From Shewanella insulae (GTDB lineage: Bacteria > Pseudomonadota > Gammaproteobacteria > Enterobacterales > Shewanellaceae), in assembly GCF_009831655.1 (NCBI RefSeq), contig NZ_WRPA01000018.1:29506-93505 (forward strand): a DNA stretch of 64,000 nucleotides. Reading direction: 5' to 3'. The notes beneath the pieces are model-generated. The model was not told where the DNA came from. It ran no database searches and saw only the letters and a list, made by a program, of their open reading frames with translations. The translations under genes and the position numbers were made by a program. This document shows positions 33,336 to 42,868 of the stretch, one piece after another. Position 1 is the first letter of the stretch. Each line of letters starts with the position of its first letter.

Positions 33336-35042
33336 TTGCCCCTTATGCCTTTGATCCTCCTGCTCACCCAACAGATGTGCCTCTATCTGGTCATAGTGTA
33401 CCTGCTGAGTAAGACGCCACTGTTTAAGTTGTTTGCCGAAACCGCCACCCGTCTGCCCCATAAGGTCTACATCTACCTTATCTTCTCTGGTTTCTGCATC
33501 ATGGCCACCTATTTCGGGGAGCAGACCAACGACGCCATCGCCAATACTCGCGCCATGGGCGCGGTGCTCGGTGGCCTGTTAGGCGGACCAATTACCGGCT
33601 TCCTGGTCGGCTTAACAGGTGGCCTGCACAGATACAGCATGGGCGGCTTTACCGATCTGGCCTGTGCCATCTCCACCACCCTAGAAGGGCTGTCGGCGGG
33701 CATAGTCGGCTTCTATCTGCGTAAACAAAACCGCAGTGAGATGGTCTATGCACCACTGTTGGTCGCCCTGGTCACCTTCTCGGCCGAGATGCTGCAAATG
33801 GCGCTGATTCTGGCCATCGCCAAGCCCTATGGCGAAGCCATGGACCTGGTCAAACAGATCGCCCTGCCCATGCTGACGGTCAACTCCATCGGCGCCGCCC
33901 TCTTCATGAGCATGGTGCGGGACCAGAAGACCATGTTCGACAAGCTCTCCTCCGCCTTCTCCACCAAGGCACTTAAAATCGCCGAGCGCAGCGTGGGGAT
34001 CCTCTCTAAGGGGTTCGATCAGGAGGGCAGCACTAAGGTGGCGCAGATCATACTGGAGGAGACCAATGTCGGCGCGGTAGCGATCACCGACAGAGAGAAG
34101 TTGCTGGCCTTTATCGGTATCGGTGACGACCACCATATCCCCGGCACGCCCATTTCCTCGAAGATCACCCAAGATGCCATAGAGCAGAACTGTGTCATGT
34201 TCGCCGACGGGGTGGAGACCCCTTACGCCTGCTCCATCTCACCTCAGTGTCGTCTCGGCTCCAGTTTGGTGATCCCACTACGATGTGAGTCCGAGGTGAT
34301 AGGCACCATTAAGCTCTATGAGCCCAAGAACAAGCTGTTTCTCAACATCAATCGCACCTTAGGCGAGGGGATCGCCAGGCTGATGAGTAACCAGATCCTC
34401 TATGGTCGCTATGAACTACAACAGAGCCTGCTGACCCAGGCGGAGCTCAAGCTGCTGCAGGCCCAGGTAAATCCCCATTTCCTGTTTAACGCCCTCAACA
34501 CTATTGCGGCCATCACAGGTAAAGATCCCCTGATGGCGAGGCAGCTGTTGCAACATCTGTCGCAGTTTCTGCGCATCAACCTCAAGCGCACCACGGGACT
34601 GGTGACCCTGGGCGACGAGCTGGAACATATCGACGCCTACCTCACCATAGAGAAGGCAAGGTTTATCGATAAGCTCAGCGTGCATATCGATATTCCTCCC
34701 ATGTTGCACCAGTACCGCCTGCCGGCCTTTACCCTGCAGCCCATCATAGAAAATGCGGTAAAACACGGCACCTCACACCTGCTGGAGCCCGGCGAGATCT
34801 GGGTCAGTGGCAGAGCCGAGCAAGATTTATTAATATTGGAAGTAAAAGACAATGCAGGTCTGTATCGACAAGAGCTCAATACAGATACCTCAGGATTAGG
34901 TATGTCCATCGTCCATAAGCGGATCCAGAGCCTGTTTGGCCCCCACTATGGCGTTAAGATCAACTGCGAGAAGGACCGTTTTACTCAAGTTATTATTACC
35001 CTGCCGTTGAACGATGCGGCACAAACGGAACCTACAGCGTGA
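33336..35042 (+). CDS. btsS: BtsS-like sensor histidine kinase (LytS family)
   Basis: 568 aa from a TTG codon; an ATG three codons later is the alternative. The TTG gives exactly the E. coli BtsS spacing to the QQMC motif, so it is kept. Order: 5TM-LYT membrane domain to about 180 (SKTPLFKLFAETATRLPHKV...), GAF domain at about 215-350, His-kinase domain with His381 in QVNPHFLFNALNTI and an ATPase domain with IIENAVKHG and GLGMSIVHKRI. E. coli BtsS is a high-affinity pyruvate sensor. The response-regulator gene overlaps its stop and a CstA/BtsT-like carrier follows. Confidence 0.92.
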   Translation: MPLMPLILLLTQQMCLYLVIVYLLSKTPLFKLFAETATRLPHKVYIYLIFSGFCIMATYFGEQTNDAIANTRAMGAVLGGLLGGPITGFLVGLTGGLHRYSMGGFTDLACAISTTLEGLSAGIVGFYLRKQNRSEMVYAPLLVALVTFSAEMLQMALILAIAKPYGEAMDLVKQIALPMLTVNSIGAALFMSMVRDQKTMFDKLSSAFSTKALKIAERSVGILSKGFDQEGSTKVAQIILEETNVGAVAITDREKLLAFIGIGDDHHIPGTPISSKITQDAIEQNCVMFADGVETPYACSISPQCRLGSSLVIPLRCESEVIGTIKLYEPKNKLFLNINRTLGEGIARLMSNQILYGRYELQQSLLTQAELKLLQAQVNPHFLFNALNTIAAITGKDPLMARQLLQHLSQFLRINLKRTTGLVTLGDELEHIDAYLTIEKARFIDKLSVHIDIPPMLHQYRLPAFTLQPIIENAVKHGTSHLLEPGEIWVSGRAEQDLLILEVKDNAGLYRQELNTDTSGLGMSIVHKRIQSLFGPHYGVKINCEKDRFTQVIITLPLNDAAQTEPTA

Positions 35043-35749
35043 TCACTTGCTTAATTATCGACGATGAACCCTTTGCCCGCGAAGCCCTCACCGACCAGCT
35101 CAAGACCTATCCAGATCTTGAGGTGATTGGCCAATGCAGCAACGCCATAGAAGGGATGCAGGCCATAGGTAAGCTCAAACCTCAGCTGATCTTCGTCGAT
35201 ATTCAGATGCCCAAGATAAGCGGACTCGAGATGGTAGCCATGTTGGATCCCGACAGCATGCCTAGGGTGGTATTTGTCACCGCCTTCGATGAATACGCCA
35301 TCAAGGCCTTCGACAACCATGCCTTCGACTATCTGCTCAAGCCCGTGGACGAGGCACGCCTGGCCACCACGATAACTAGGGTGCGCCGGGATCTGCACCA
35401 ACAACCACTCGATGCAGTATTGCCAACGAAGCTCGAACATGTCCCCTGCTACTGCGGTAATCGTCTCAAGGTGATCAACGTCGATGAAGTGGAGTTTGCC
35501 TTTAGCGATCTCAGCGGCATACATGTCACCACGGCGCAGGAACAGGTACACACGCACCTAACTCTTAAGGTGTTAGAAGAGAAGACAGAGCTGGTGCGCT
35601 GTCATAAACAGTATCTGGTATCACCTCAGGCGATCAGCGAGATTGTGATACTGGAGAATGGCGCCGAGGTACTGACTCACTCGGGTAAGACAATCCCCGT
35701 ATCTCGTCGTTTCCTCAAGCCTCTGAAACAGCTCTTCGGCTTTCACTAA
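35039..35749 (+). CDS. btsR: BtsR-like response regulator (LytTR DNA-binding domain)
   Basis: 236 aa starting at a GTG that overlaps the btsS stop codon by 3 bp (GTGA), so translation is coupled. Receiver domain with Asp54 (IFVDIQMPKISGLEMV), followed by a LytTR domain at about 130-234 ending PVSRRFLKPLKQLFG. The sequence aligns with E. coli BtsR nearly throughout. It probably activates the transporter gene 120 bp downstream. Confidence 0.93.
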   Translation: MITCLIIDDEPFAREALTDQLKTYPDLEVIGQCSNAIEGMQAIGKLKPQLIFVDIQMPKISGLEMVAMLDPDSMPRVVFVTAFDEYAIKAFDNHAFDYLLKPVDEARLATTITRVRRDLHQQPLDAVLPTKLEHVPCYCGNRLKVINVDEVEFAFSDLSGIHVTTAQEQVHTHLTLKVLEEKTELVRCHKQYLVSPQAISEIVILENGAEVLTHSGKTIPVSRRFLKPLKQLFGFH

Positions 35750-35771
35750 TACAGTTACCGGCTCGATTTTA

Positions 35772-35830
35772 CCGCTTATTCCGCTTATTCGACCACTCAC
35801 CTAAATGTCGGTTTCCTTAAATTACCGACA
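35772..35830. promoter_or_regulatory. candidate BtsR operator region before the CstA-family gene
   Basis: Two elements sit 40-100 bp upstream of the transporter start. CCGCTTATT is repeated exactly at 35772-35780 and 35781-35789. A perfect inverted repeat TGTCGGT (35806-35812) and ACCGACA (35824-35830) has an 11-bp spacer. LytTR regulators usually bind pairs of short repeats. Which element is used is not known. Confidence 0.5.
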
Positions 35831-35868
35831 AGTTACACTCTTGTTAACTTTAAATGGGAGTGCTAATT

Positions 35869-37305
35869 ATGATGTGGTTTCTAATCTGTGTCGGCCTGCT
35901 ACTCGGCGGATACTTCATCTACGGTAAGTTTGTTGAGAAGGTGTTCGGTATCAATACCGCTCGCCAAACCCCCGCCTTTACCAAGACAGATGGCGTCGAT
36001 TATGTGCCTATGTCAAAAGGTAAGGTCTACCTTATTCAGCTGCTGAACATCGCAGGTGTCGGCCCCATCTTCGGCCCTATCCTCGGTGCCCTCTATGGTC
36101 CAGCCGCCATGCTGTGGATCGTGATAGGTTGTATCTTTGCCGGTGCGGTACACGACTACTTCTCGGGCATGCTGTCGGTGCGCAACAATGGTCAGTCTGT
36201 GCCAAATCTTGCCGGTAAGTACCTGGGCAAGAGCGCTAAGCACTTCATGAACGTGTTTGCCATCATACTCCTGCTACTCGTGGGCGTGGTGTTCATTTCG
36301 GCGCCGGCTGGCCTGCTCGGTAAGTTGACCGGTTGGGATGTCAGTCTGTTCCTGGGCATCATCTTTGCTTACTACCTGATCGCCACTATTGTGCCGGTCG
36401 ACAAGATCATAGGCCGCCTCTACCCCTTCTTCGGCGCCCTGCTGCTGTTCATGTCTGTGGGTCTGACAATCGCCCTGATCGCCTCTAGCGAACACAGCCT
36501 GCTGCCAGGTTTTAGCGCCGGTGACTTCCTGTCTAACCTGAACCCGAACGACATGCCACTCTGGCCGGCTCTGTTCATCACCATCGCCTGTGGTGCCGTA
36601 TCTGGCTTCCACGCCACTCAGTCACCACTGATGGCACGCTGCGTTGAGAATGAATCTAACGGCCGCTTCGTGTTCTACGGCGCCATGATAGGTGAAGGTA
36701 TCATCGCACTTATCTGGTGTGCTATCGCCCTGTCGTTCTTCGGCGGTGTAGAAGGTCTGAACGCTGGCATGGCGGGTAACCCTGCAAACGTCGTTTACGA
36801 AGCCTCTACCGGCCTACTGGGCGCTGTGGGTGGGTTCATGGCTATCCTGGGCGTGATTGTTCTGCCTATCACCTCTGGCGATACCGCTTTTCGCTCAGCA
36901 CGTCTGATTCTCTCTGAGTTCTTCAAGATGCCACAGACTGCACTGCCTAAGCGTCTTATGCTGGCCATCCCACTGTTTGTGATTGGTGCGATTCTGACGC
37001 AAGTAGACTTCGGCGTTATCTGGCGTTACTTCGGCGTGGCCAACCAGACCACGGCAGTGATGATGCTGTGGACAGCTTCAGCTTACCTGCTGCGTCATAA
37101 CAAGCTGCACTGGATCTGCACCGTCCCCGCCATGTTCATGACCACTGTGGTTATCAGCTTCCTGCTGAACTCGGCCACCTTAGGCGCGGGCCTGCCGATG
37201 ACAGTCTCGACCATTGCCGGTGTGGTATCGACCTTAGTTATTACCGCACTCATCATAGTGAAGACTAAGGGTCGCGGCGAAGAAGAGTTACCCGAAGAAG
37301 CCTAA
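35869..37305 (+). CDS. CstA/BtsT family peptide or pyruvate transporter (short form)
   Basis: 478 aa with about 13 membrane helices. Conserved motifs: NIAGVGPIFGPILGALYGP, DYFSGMLSVRNNGQSVP, GAVSGFHATQSPLMARC, and ITSGDTAFRSARLIL. E. coli CstA and BtsT are about 700 aa; this is the common shorter form that lacks the long C-terminal extension. The start ATGATG at 35869 is chosen because GGGAG lies 8 bp before it; the ATG at 35854 has no ribosome site. Placement after btsSR argues for pyruvate uptake, as BtsT does in E. coli. Confidence 0.9.
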   Translation: MMWFLICVGLLLGGYFIYGKFVEKVFGINTARQTPAFTKTDGVDYVPMSKGKVYLIQLLNIAGVGPIFGPILGALYGPAAMLWIVIGCIFAGAVHDYFSGMLSVRNNGQSVPNLAGKYLGKSAKHFMNVFAIILLLLVGVVFISAPAGLLGKLTGWDVSLFLGIIFAYYLIATIVPVDKIIGRLYPFFGALLLFMSVGLTIALIASSEHSLLPGFSAGDFLSNLNPNDMPLWPALFITIACGAVSGFHATQSPLMARCVENESNGRFVFYGAMIGEGIIALIWCAIALSFFGGVEGLNAGMAGNPANVVYEASTGLLGAVGGFMAILGVIVLPITSGDTAFRSARLILSEFFKMPQTALPKRLMLAIPLFVIGAILTQVDFGVIWRYFGVANQTTAVMMLWTASAYLLRHNKLHWICTVPAMFMTTVVISFLLNSATLGAGLPMTVSTIAGVVSTLVITALIIVKTKGRGEEELPEEA

Positions 37306-37331
37306 ACCGCTCCTGTAACAACCCCCAAAGT

Positions 37332-37360
37332 AAAAAACCAGTCGCGAGACTGGTTTTTTT
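37332..37360 (+). terminator. Rho-independent terminator after the CstA-family gene
   Basis: AACCAGTC-GCGA-GACTGGTT flanked by A and T runs. It could also act for yaeQ on the opposite strand. Confidence 0.9.
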
Positions 37361-37414
37361 ATGTCCTAGGATACCACCTAACTCGGGTCCGCCGGATGCT
37401 TCCCCGCTAACGCC

Positions 37415-37954
37415 CTAGCCCTTTAACTGCTCCGGAATAATATGCACGCTGGCGCTATCGTTGGACAACCACACCTCGCCCTCGCTGATGTTGACCTGCA
37501 GACTCATATTACGGCTCACCATCTCGCCCATCGCCTTCACCTGCTCTTCGGGAAGATTCCACACCGCAAGATTCTGATAACGGCTTAAGGCCTGCTCATT
37601 TTGCTGCCACCAGATCGGCACCGCGCGGCCACCATAGGTATAGAGCAAGACCCTATCGGCGCGGCTACTAGCCTTCCTGAGCCACTTCTCATCGCTCTGA
37701 CCAAACTCGATCCAAAGCTCTATCTCATCACTTAAGGATTTCTGCCACAGCTCGGGCTCGCCCTCGACGCACAGGCCCTTGCTAAAAGCCAAGGTATCGC
37801 TGGCATTTAAGGCAAAGGCTAGCAGCCGGACCATCATGCGGGCATCGGTTTCTGAAGGGTGTTGAGAAAGCGTGAAGGAATGATCTTGATAGTAGCCACG
37901 ATCCATGTCGGCAATCTGCAGCTGCACTTTATAAACGGTTGCTTTGGGCGCCAT
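37415..37954 (-). CDS. yaeQ: YaeQ family protein
   Basis: 179 aa, full length. Recognised from KATVYKVQLQIADMDRGYY, HPSETDARMMVRLLAFAL and EIELWIEFGQSDEKWLRKAS. The fold is PD-(D/E)XK nuclease-like. The once-proposed role as an RfaH substitute was not supported, so function is open. Confidence 0.93.
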   Translation of the reverse strand: MAPKATVYKVQLQIADMDRGYYQDHSFTLSQHPSETDARMMVRLLAFALNASDTLAFSKGLCVEGEPELWQKSLSDEIELWIEFGQSDEKWLRKASSRADRVLLYTYGGRAVPIWWQQNEQALSRYQNLAVWNLPEEQVKAMGEMVSRNMSLQVNISEGEVWLSNDSASVHIIPEQLKG

Positions 37955-38022
37955 AATGCTCAGTCGTTAAGAATAAAGCGCCTAGTTTACCCTAATTAGG
38001 CGCCCTTTGAGCAAGAGATGCG

Positions 38023-38934
38023 TTACAGCGCCCCCGGGCGCAGGTGTTTCGCCATGGGGAAATGGGCCACCAGCTGAGCTATGGTCTCGGTTTCGCCATA
38101 GACCATCACCCGTTCGCCCTTGTCTAACCTGGCTGATAACTCGCTGAGCGGTAACATAGGCTGACGCCCGGCGTCGCGGCGCACCAACTCAGACAGACGT
38201 TCTGGCGGCGTCAAGTCGCTACAGAGCCTGTCGAGACGCTGCATCAGTGGCACGGCGGCCAAGGGCAAGAGATCTATGGGGGTGTGGGCCTCGAGTAACA
38301 AGAGTTCGCCGCTACCTGACAGGGTATCGAACGCCTGCTCGAAATAATCCACGGTGCGCTCATCGCATCTGTCGCCGTTGAGGCGAAAAAACTGTTCCCA
38401 GAACAGCTTACGCTGCTCAAACATCGGCAGACGATGCTGTACCTCGGTGCGTTTATTGGCGATGAAATCGAACAGGTCAGTCAAGGATGCCGGCAACCAG
38501 GTCTCAAGACGCGCCCTGAGCTCACGTGCAAACACGGGCGCCGCACCGCTAGTGCTGATGGCGACCTGTAATCGCCCACGGTCGACGATGGCGGGAGTGA
38601 TGAAGTTACAGAGTTTAGGCGCATCGACTACATTGACCCAGAGTCCCAGCGCCTTGGCCTGCAAGGCAAACTGGCGATTGAGAGGCTCGTCGCCGGTCGC
38701 CATATAGAGAAGATCTATCCCTTCGAGGTCATCGAGTTCGGCGAAACGCTGCTCCAGGGCGATCTGCCCCTTATTAGCCATTGCCATCACGACGTCACAG
38801 ACATTAGGGGCGATCACCCGAATTTGAGCCTGGGTACGGGTGAGTAACTCGAGTTTACGGCTGGCAACTTCGCCTGCGCCTATCATCAGGATCTTCAGCC
38901 CGTCGGCCTGGGCGAAAATAGGGAAATATTGCAT
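38023..38934 (-). CDS. precorrin-2 dehydrogenase / sirohydrochlorin ferrochelatase (CysG N-terminal type)
   Basis: 303 aa. NAD-binding MIGAGEVASRKLELL at about 17-31, VVDAPKLCNFITPAIVDRGRLQVAISTSGAAP near 122-153, and a helical dimerisation region. This corresponds to the N-terminal module of CysG without the uroporphyrinogen methyltransferase half, so a separate SUMT must act first in siroheme synthesis. The last 80 residues are longer than usual for the module and not recognised. Confidence 0.88.
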   Translation of the reverse strand: MQYFPIFAQADGLKILMIGAGEVASRKLELLTRTQAQIRVIAPNVCDVVMAMANKGQIALEQRFAELDDLEGIDLLYMATGDEPLNRQFALQAKALGLWVNVVDAPKLCNFITPAIVDRGRLQVAISTSGAAPVFARELRARLETWLPASLTDLFDFIANKRTEVQHRLPMFEQRKLFWEQFFRLNGDRCDERTVDYFEQAFDTLSGSGELLLLEAHTPIDLLPLAAVPLMQRLDRLCSDLTPPERLSELVRRDAGRQPMLPLSELSARLDKGERVMVYGETETIAQLVAHFPMAKHLRPGAL

Positions 38935-39004
38935 CGATTAAATAACTTGTCTCGACTAAGGATAAGACAAGAGTAAAGTAAGCCTCAGCGAGCGGCAAGC
39001 ACTA

Positions 39005-39322
39005 CTAGCTGAGCTGCTCGCTACGCTCGGCGCTGCAATGCCAACAGAGTTCAAAATTACCCTCGTTCATCTCGTGGCACTTGACGCATTGCCACTTGGG
39101 GCTCTCGCTGTTTAAGGTCTCAAGCTGTGCCCTGGCCGCCTCATATTGTGACTCGGCCACCCACAGCTCGACATCCTGTAAGTCTACCGGTAACTCACCG
39201 ATACCACCTAGCAAGGCCTCGCCTCGCAGTTCGACCCCAATACCGCAGGCCTCCAACATCCCTTTCCAAGCATGGGCCTGTAACAAGTTACCACCGGCCA
39301 CCAACTTACTGCGCTCTTCCAT
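39005..39322 (-). CDS. DUF2007-type protein with C-terminal zinc ribbon
   Basis: 105 aa. The N-terminal two-thirds resembles DUF2007 (putative signal-transducing) proteins: LVAGGNLLQAHAWKGMLEACGIGVELRGEALLGG...LWVAESQYEAARAQL. The C-terminus has CVKC and CWHC spaced like a small zinc ribbon. A MITE-like element lies about 55 bp upstream. Confidence 0.8.
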   Translation of the reverse strand: MEERSKLVAGGNLLQAHAWKGMLEACGIGVELRGEALLGGIGELPVDLQDVELWVAESQYEAARAQLETLNSESPKWQCVKCHEMNEGNFELCWHCSAERSEQLS

Positions 39323-39377
39323 CTTTATCCCCTACAACGCTTGCTCTTTTTGGCAAATTATCAGGTGTTTTGATTAA

Positions 39378-39539
39378 TACCAATCGTAATAAATAATTAA
39401 TCATTCTAGCTTGTTAAAACGCTCGATAACTGTATTAGTATTTTTAATTGTAGAATAACTACTTATCTAAAAATCCTGCTTTGTTCTCAAGCGTTTTTCC
39501 TGCGCTATTTCAGATCACATATTTACTGTGATTGGTATA
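39378..39539. mobile_element. MITE-like element with terminal inverted repeats
   Basis: The ends are TACCAATC (39378-39385) and GATTGGTA (39530-39537), an inverted repeat bounded by TA, with weaker pairing continuing inward (GTAATAAAT against ATTTACTGT). The roughly 160-bp interior is AT-rich, has no ORF and is unlike its neighbours. It resembles short non-coding repeats I associate with Shewanella and other Alteromonadales. TA ends suggest mobilisation by an IS630/Tc1-type transposase. Confidence 0.65.
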
Positions 39540-39604
39540 TTCGCTCAACATCCTAGCCTTAAAGCTGACCAATTGTCGAGTCGGGATCCGGCCAATTTGG
39601 CAAT

Positions 39605-39632
39605 AAAAAAGCCACGAAACCGTGGCTTTTTT
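39605..39632 (-). terminator. Rho-independent terminator after secF
   Basis: AAAAGCCACG-AAAC-CGTGGCTTTT is a perfect 10-bp stem with A and T runs, about 25 bp after the secF stop codon. Confidence 0.92.
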
Positions 39633-39657
39633 GTAACACTTGATTAACTGCGTGAGC

Positions 39658-40611
39658 CTATGGCATCAGTGCTTCTTGATCCGCACCCTCTTTTTCGATC
39701 TCTACCGGCATCATGTGCTCACGGTTGATCCCCAGCTTAACTGCGAGGAAACTCGCCACATAGATAGAGGAGAAGGTACCCACGAAGATCCCCATCAGCA
39801 AGGCTGTCGCAAAGCCGTGGATCATGGTGCCGCCCTTGAGGAACAGGGCTACAACCACCACCAGGGTCGTGCCCGTAGTGATAATGGTACGGCTCATGGT
39901 CTGAGTGATAGAGTTATTCACCACGTCAACTGGGGTGCCCTTACGCATCTTGAGGAAGTTCTCACGGATACGGTCAAACACAACGATTGTATCGTTGAGC
40001 GAGTAACCTACTACCGTCAGCACCCCGGCCAATACCGTCAAGTCGAACTCCAACTGGAACATAGAGAATACACCGAGCGTGATGATCACGTCGTGCGCCA
40101 ACGCCGCCACCGAACCTAGAGCCAGACGCCATTCAAAACGGAAAGAGACGTAGATAAGAATACAGATCAGCGCCACCAAGACGGCCAGGCCACCCTGTTC
40201 AGCCAACTCCTTACCCACCTGAGGACCGACAAACTCGACACGTTTCTGAGTCACGCTAGGGTCGACCTTAGCCGCCGCTTCCATCACATGCTCAACCTGC
40301 AGGTCGCTCTTCACACCTTCTTTAACCGGCAGACGGATCAGTACGTCGCGGCTCGAACCAAAGTTCTGTACCACGGCGCCATCTGTCTCGTCTGAGGTCA
40401 ACGCTGCACGCAGCTTGTTAAGATCGACAGGGTTCTCAAACTCCATCTCGACGACGGTACCGCCGGTGAAGTCCAATCCCCAGTTAATTCCTTTCACCGC
40501 CAGCGAGCCTAATGAGGCCAGCACCAAGATCAGTGACAAACCACTGATGGCTACCGCATGGCGCAGGAAGTTGATCGTGCCTTTAATTGATAAAATCTGG
40601 AACATGGTCAA
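39658..40611 (-). CDS. secF: protein translocase subunit SecF
   Basis: 317 aa with six membrane helices and one large periplasmic loop. Motifs GINWGLDFTGGTVVEMEF and GYSLNDTIVVFDRIRENF. With SecD it uses the proton or sodium gradient to complete protein export. It lies 7 bp after secD in the yajC-secD-secF order. Confidence 0.97.
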   Translation of the reverse strand: MTMFQILSIKGTINFLRHAVAISGLSLILVLASLGSLAVKGINWGLDFTGGTVVEMEFENPVDLNKLRAALTSDETDGAVVQNFGSSRDVLIRLPVKEGVKSDLQVEHVMEAAAKVDPSVTQKRVEFVGPQVGKELAEQGGLAVLVALICILIYVSFRFEWRLALGSVAALAHDVIITLGVFSMFQLEFDLTVLAGVLTVVGYSLNDTIVVFDRIRENFLKMRKGTPVDVVNNSITQTMSRTIITTGTTLVVVVALFLKGGTMIHGFATALLMGIFVGTFSSIYVASFLAVKLGINREHMMPVEIEKEGADQEALMP

Positions 40612-40618
40612 CTTCCCC

Positions 40619-42469
40619 TTAAATAGACAGTTTCTTCACGCGCTTACCACCCCAGATAGCGTTAACTATCGAGCGAGTACCCACGATGGCGGTAAACATA
40701 GAGGTCGCGATACCTATCATCAGGGTCACGGCGAAACCTTTCACGGCGCCGGTACCCACGGCAAATAGGATCAATGCCGTCATAAAGGTTGTGATGTTGG
40801 CATCGGCAATGGTTGAAAACGCGTTGCCATAACCTTCATGGATCGCCTGCTGTACGCTGCGTCCCGCACGAAGCTCTTCACGAATACGCTCGTAAATCAG
40901 TACGTTACCATCTACAGCCATACCGACTGTTAACACCATACCCGCAATGCCCGGCAGGGTCAGCACGGCGCCAGGGATCATAGACATGACACCCACCACC
41001 ATCACTAGGTTGGCCGTCAGTGCTAGGTTAGCGATAAGGCCAAAGCCGCGATAGTAAACCAGCATGAAGATCAACACGACCGCCATACCCCAGATCATCG
41101 CCTGCATACCGTTTTCGATATTCTCGGCGCCCAGGCTTGGACCGATAGTGCGCTCTTCGACAATAGACACTGGTGCGATCAAGGCGCCGGCACGTAGCAA
41201 GAGAGCAAGGTTTTGCGCTTCAGAGTGGTCAAGACCGGTAATAACGAAGTTGCGGCCCAGGCGCGCCTGAATGGTCGCCACCGAGATCACCTCTTCGATC
41301 TTATCCATCTTCACGCTGCCGTCAGGGTTCTTGGCACCGTTATCCTTATACTCGATAAACAGGGTCGCCATCGGCTTGCCGATGTTGTCCTTAGTCACGT
41401 TCGAGAAGATAGAACCACCCTTAGAGTCCAGGTTAATAGACACCTGAGGACGGCTGTACTCATCGAAACTTGGCTGTGCACCCTGAATATGGTCACCTGT
41501 GAGCATCACCTCTTTGTGCAGGGCCACTTTACCGCCCTCACGACGGTCATAGATCTGCGAACCAGGTGATACACGGCCTGCTGCAATCGCCGCCGCATCC
41601 GCCTTCTCGTCTACCATGTGGAATTCGATAGACGCGGTAGCCCCCAGGATATCCTTGGCGCGGGCCGTGTCTTGAACACCCGGTAGTTCGACGATGATGC
41701 GCTCCGCGCCCTGGCGCTGAACCACTGGCTCGGCAACACCCAACTCGTTCACACGATTACGCAAGGTGGTGATGTTCTGCTGTAGCGCTTCCTCTTTAAC
41801 TTGCTTGAGGTAGATCTCGCTCATGTTCGCCAGCAGCATTAAGTCGCTGCCAGACGATGCATCGACGAACACCATCTCGTTAGTACGGCTCTTGAGGAAT
41901 CGTTCTGCCTTGGCTAAATTCTCGGCATCACGAAACTTGATCTCAATCCCTTTAGGGGTACTGCGAATACCCGCATAACGAATTTTCTCACCACGAAGAT
42001 CGGTTCTGAAATCGGCAATTTTCGCCTCGGTCATCTTGCGGATCGCCTCGCTCATGTCCACTTCCATCAGGAAGTGCACACCACCGCGAAGGTCCAGACC
42101 CAGCTTCATAGGGCTACCACCCATAGACTCCAGCCACTCAGGTGTAGCCGGTGCCAGGTTTAGCGCCACAATATATTTGTCGCCGAGTACCTCGGCAATT
42201 GCCTCTTTCGCCAGCAGTTGTTGGTCCGCATCGGTAACACGTACCAATAGCTGACCGTTCTCCAACTCTGAACGCTTTACCGCGATGCCTTTCGCCGACA
42301 GAATGTCAGTGACCTGACTCTGGGTCGAAACATTAACTTCCGCGCCACGTGTGGCCACGACCTGCACCGCGTGATCTTCACCAAATAGATTTGGTATTGC
42401 GTAGAAGGCACCGACGGCGATGATCAACGCCACCATCAGGTTCTTCCACATTGGGTATTTATTTAACAC
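40619..42469 (-). CDS. secD: protein translocase subunit SecD
   Basis: 616 aa, the usual length. N-terminal membrane helix, the motif LGLDLRGGVHFLMEVD, a large periplasmic region, and five C-terminal helices with DGNVLIYERIREELR. Acts with SecF and YajC on the SecYEG channel. Confidence 0.97.
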   Translation of the reverse strand: MLNKYPMWKNLMVALIIAVGAFYAIPNLFGEDHAVQVVATRGAEVNVSTQSQVTDILSAKGIAVKRSELENGQLLVRVTDADQQLLAKEAIAEVLGDKYIVALNLAPATPEWLESMGGSPMKLGLDLRGGVHFLMEVDMSEAIRKMTEAKIADFRTDLRGEKIRYAGIRSTPKGIEIKFRDAENLAKAERFLKSRTNEMVFVDASSGSDLMLLANMSEIYLKQVKEEALQQNITTLRNRVNELGVAEPVVQRQGAERIIVELPGVQDTARAKDILGATASIEFHMVDEKADAAAIAAGRVSPGSQIYDRREGGKVALHKEVMLTGDHIQGAQPSFDEYSRPQVSINLDSKGGSIFSNVTKDNIGKPMATLFIEYKDNGAKNPDGSVKMDKIEEVISVATIQARLGRNFVITGLDHSEAQNLALLLRAGALIAPVSIVEERTIGPSLGAENIENGMQAMIWGMAVVLIFMLVYYRGFGLIANLALTANLVMVVGVMSMIPGAVLTLPGIAGMVLTVGMAVDGNVLIYERIREELRAGRSVQQAIHEGYGNAFSTIADANITTFMTALILFAVGTGAVKGFAVTLMIGIATSMFTAIVGTRSIVNAIWGGKRVKKLSI

Positions 42470-42508
42470 ACCATCGCCCTCTTGGCTTAAAGTGACTTAA
42501 CTTTCAAC

Positions 42509-42841
42509 TTAAAGTGACTTAATAGACCCTTTAGGCAAAACAGCCGCTATATAATCCTTCTTGATTGTGATTTCTGAGGTTTCGTTAATCGTCAGCAACA
42601 CATAATCATTATCGTCGCTGATCTTGGCGATCTTACCCAAGATCCCACCACTGGTGAGCACTTCGTCACCCTTGCTCAACGAGCTCATCAGGTTCTTATG
42701 TTCTTTTACACGCTTAGATTGCGGACGGAAGATCATGAAGTAAAAGATCAAACCGAAAATGACCAGCATGAAAACCAGTTCCATGGTGCCACCCGCGCCA
42801 TTTACCGGCGCATCGGCTGCGTATGCATTTGAAATCAACAT
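42509..42841 (-). CDS. yajC: Sec translocon accessory subunit YajC
   Basis: 110 aa with one membrane helix (MELVFMLVIFGLIFYFMIFRPQSKR) and the conserved cytoplasmic segment GDEVLTSGGILGKI. It lies between tgt and secD, as in E. coli. Confidence 0.97.
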   Translation of the reverse strand: MLISNAYAADAPVNGAGGTMELVFMLVIFGLIFYFMIFRPQSKRVKEHKNLMSSLSKGDEVLTSGGILGKIAKISDDNDYVLLTINETSEITIKKDYIAAVLPKGSIKSL

Positions 42842-42868
42842 ATTTCTCTCTTCTTATTAGCAGTAAAA

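Noticed and set aside
39514..39531. ATCACA...TGTGAT inverted repeat resembling a CRP site
   Set aside because: The half-sites are in the wrong orientation for CRP and it lies inside the MITE end.
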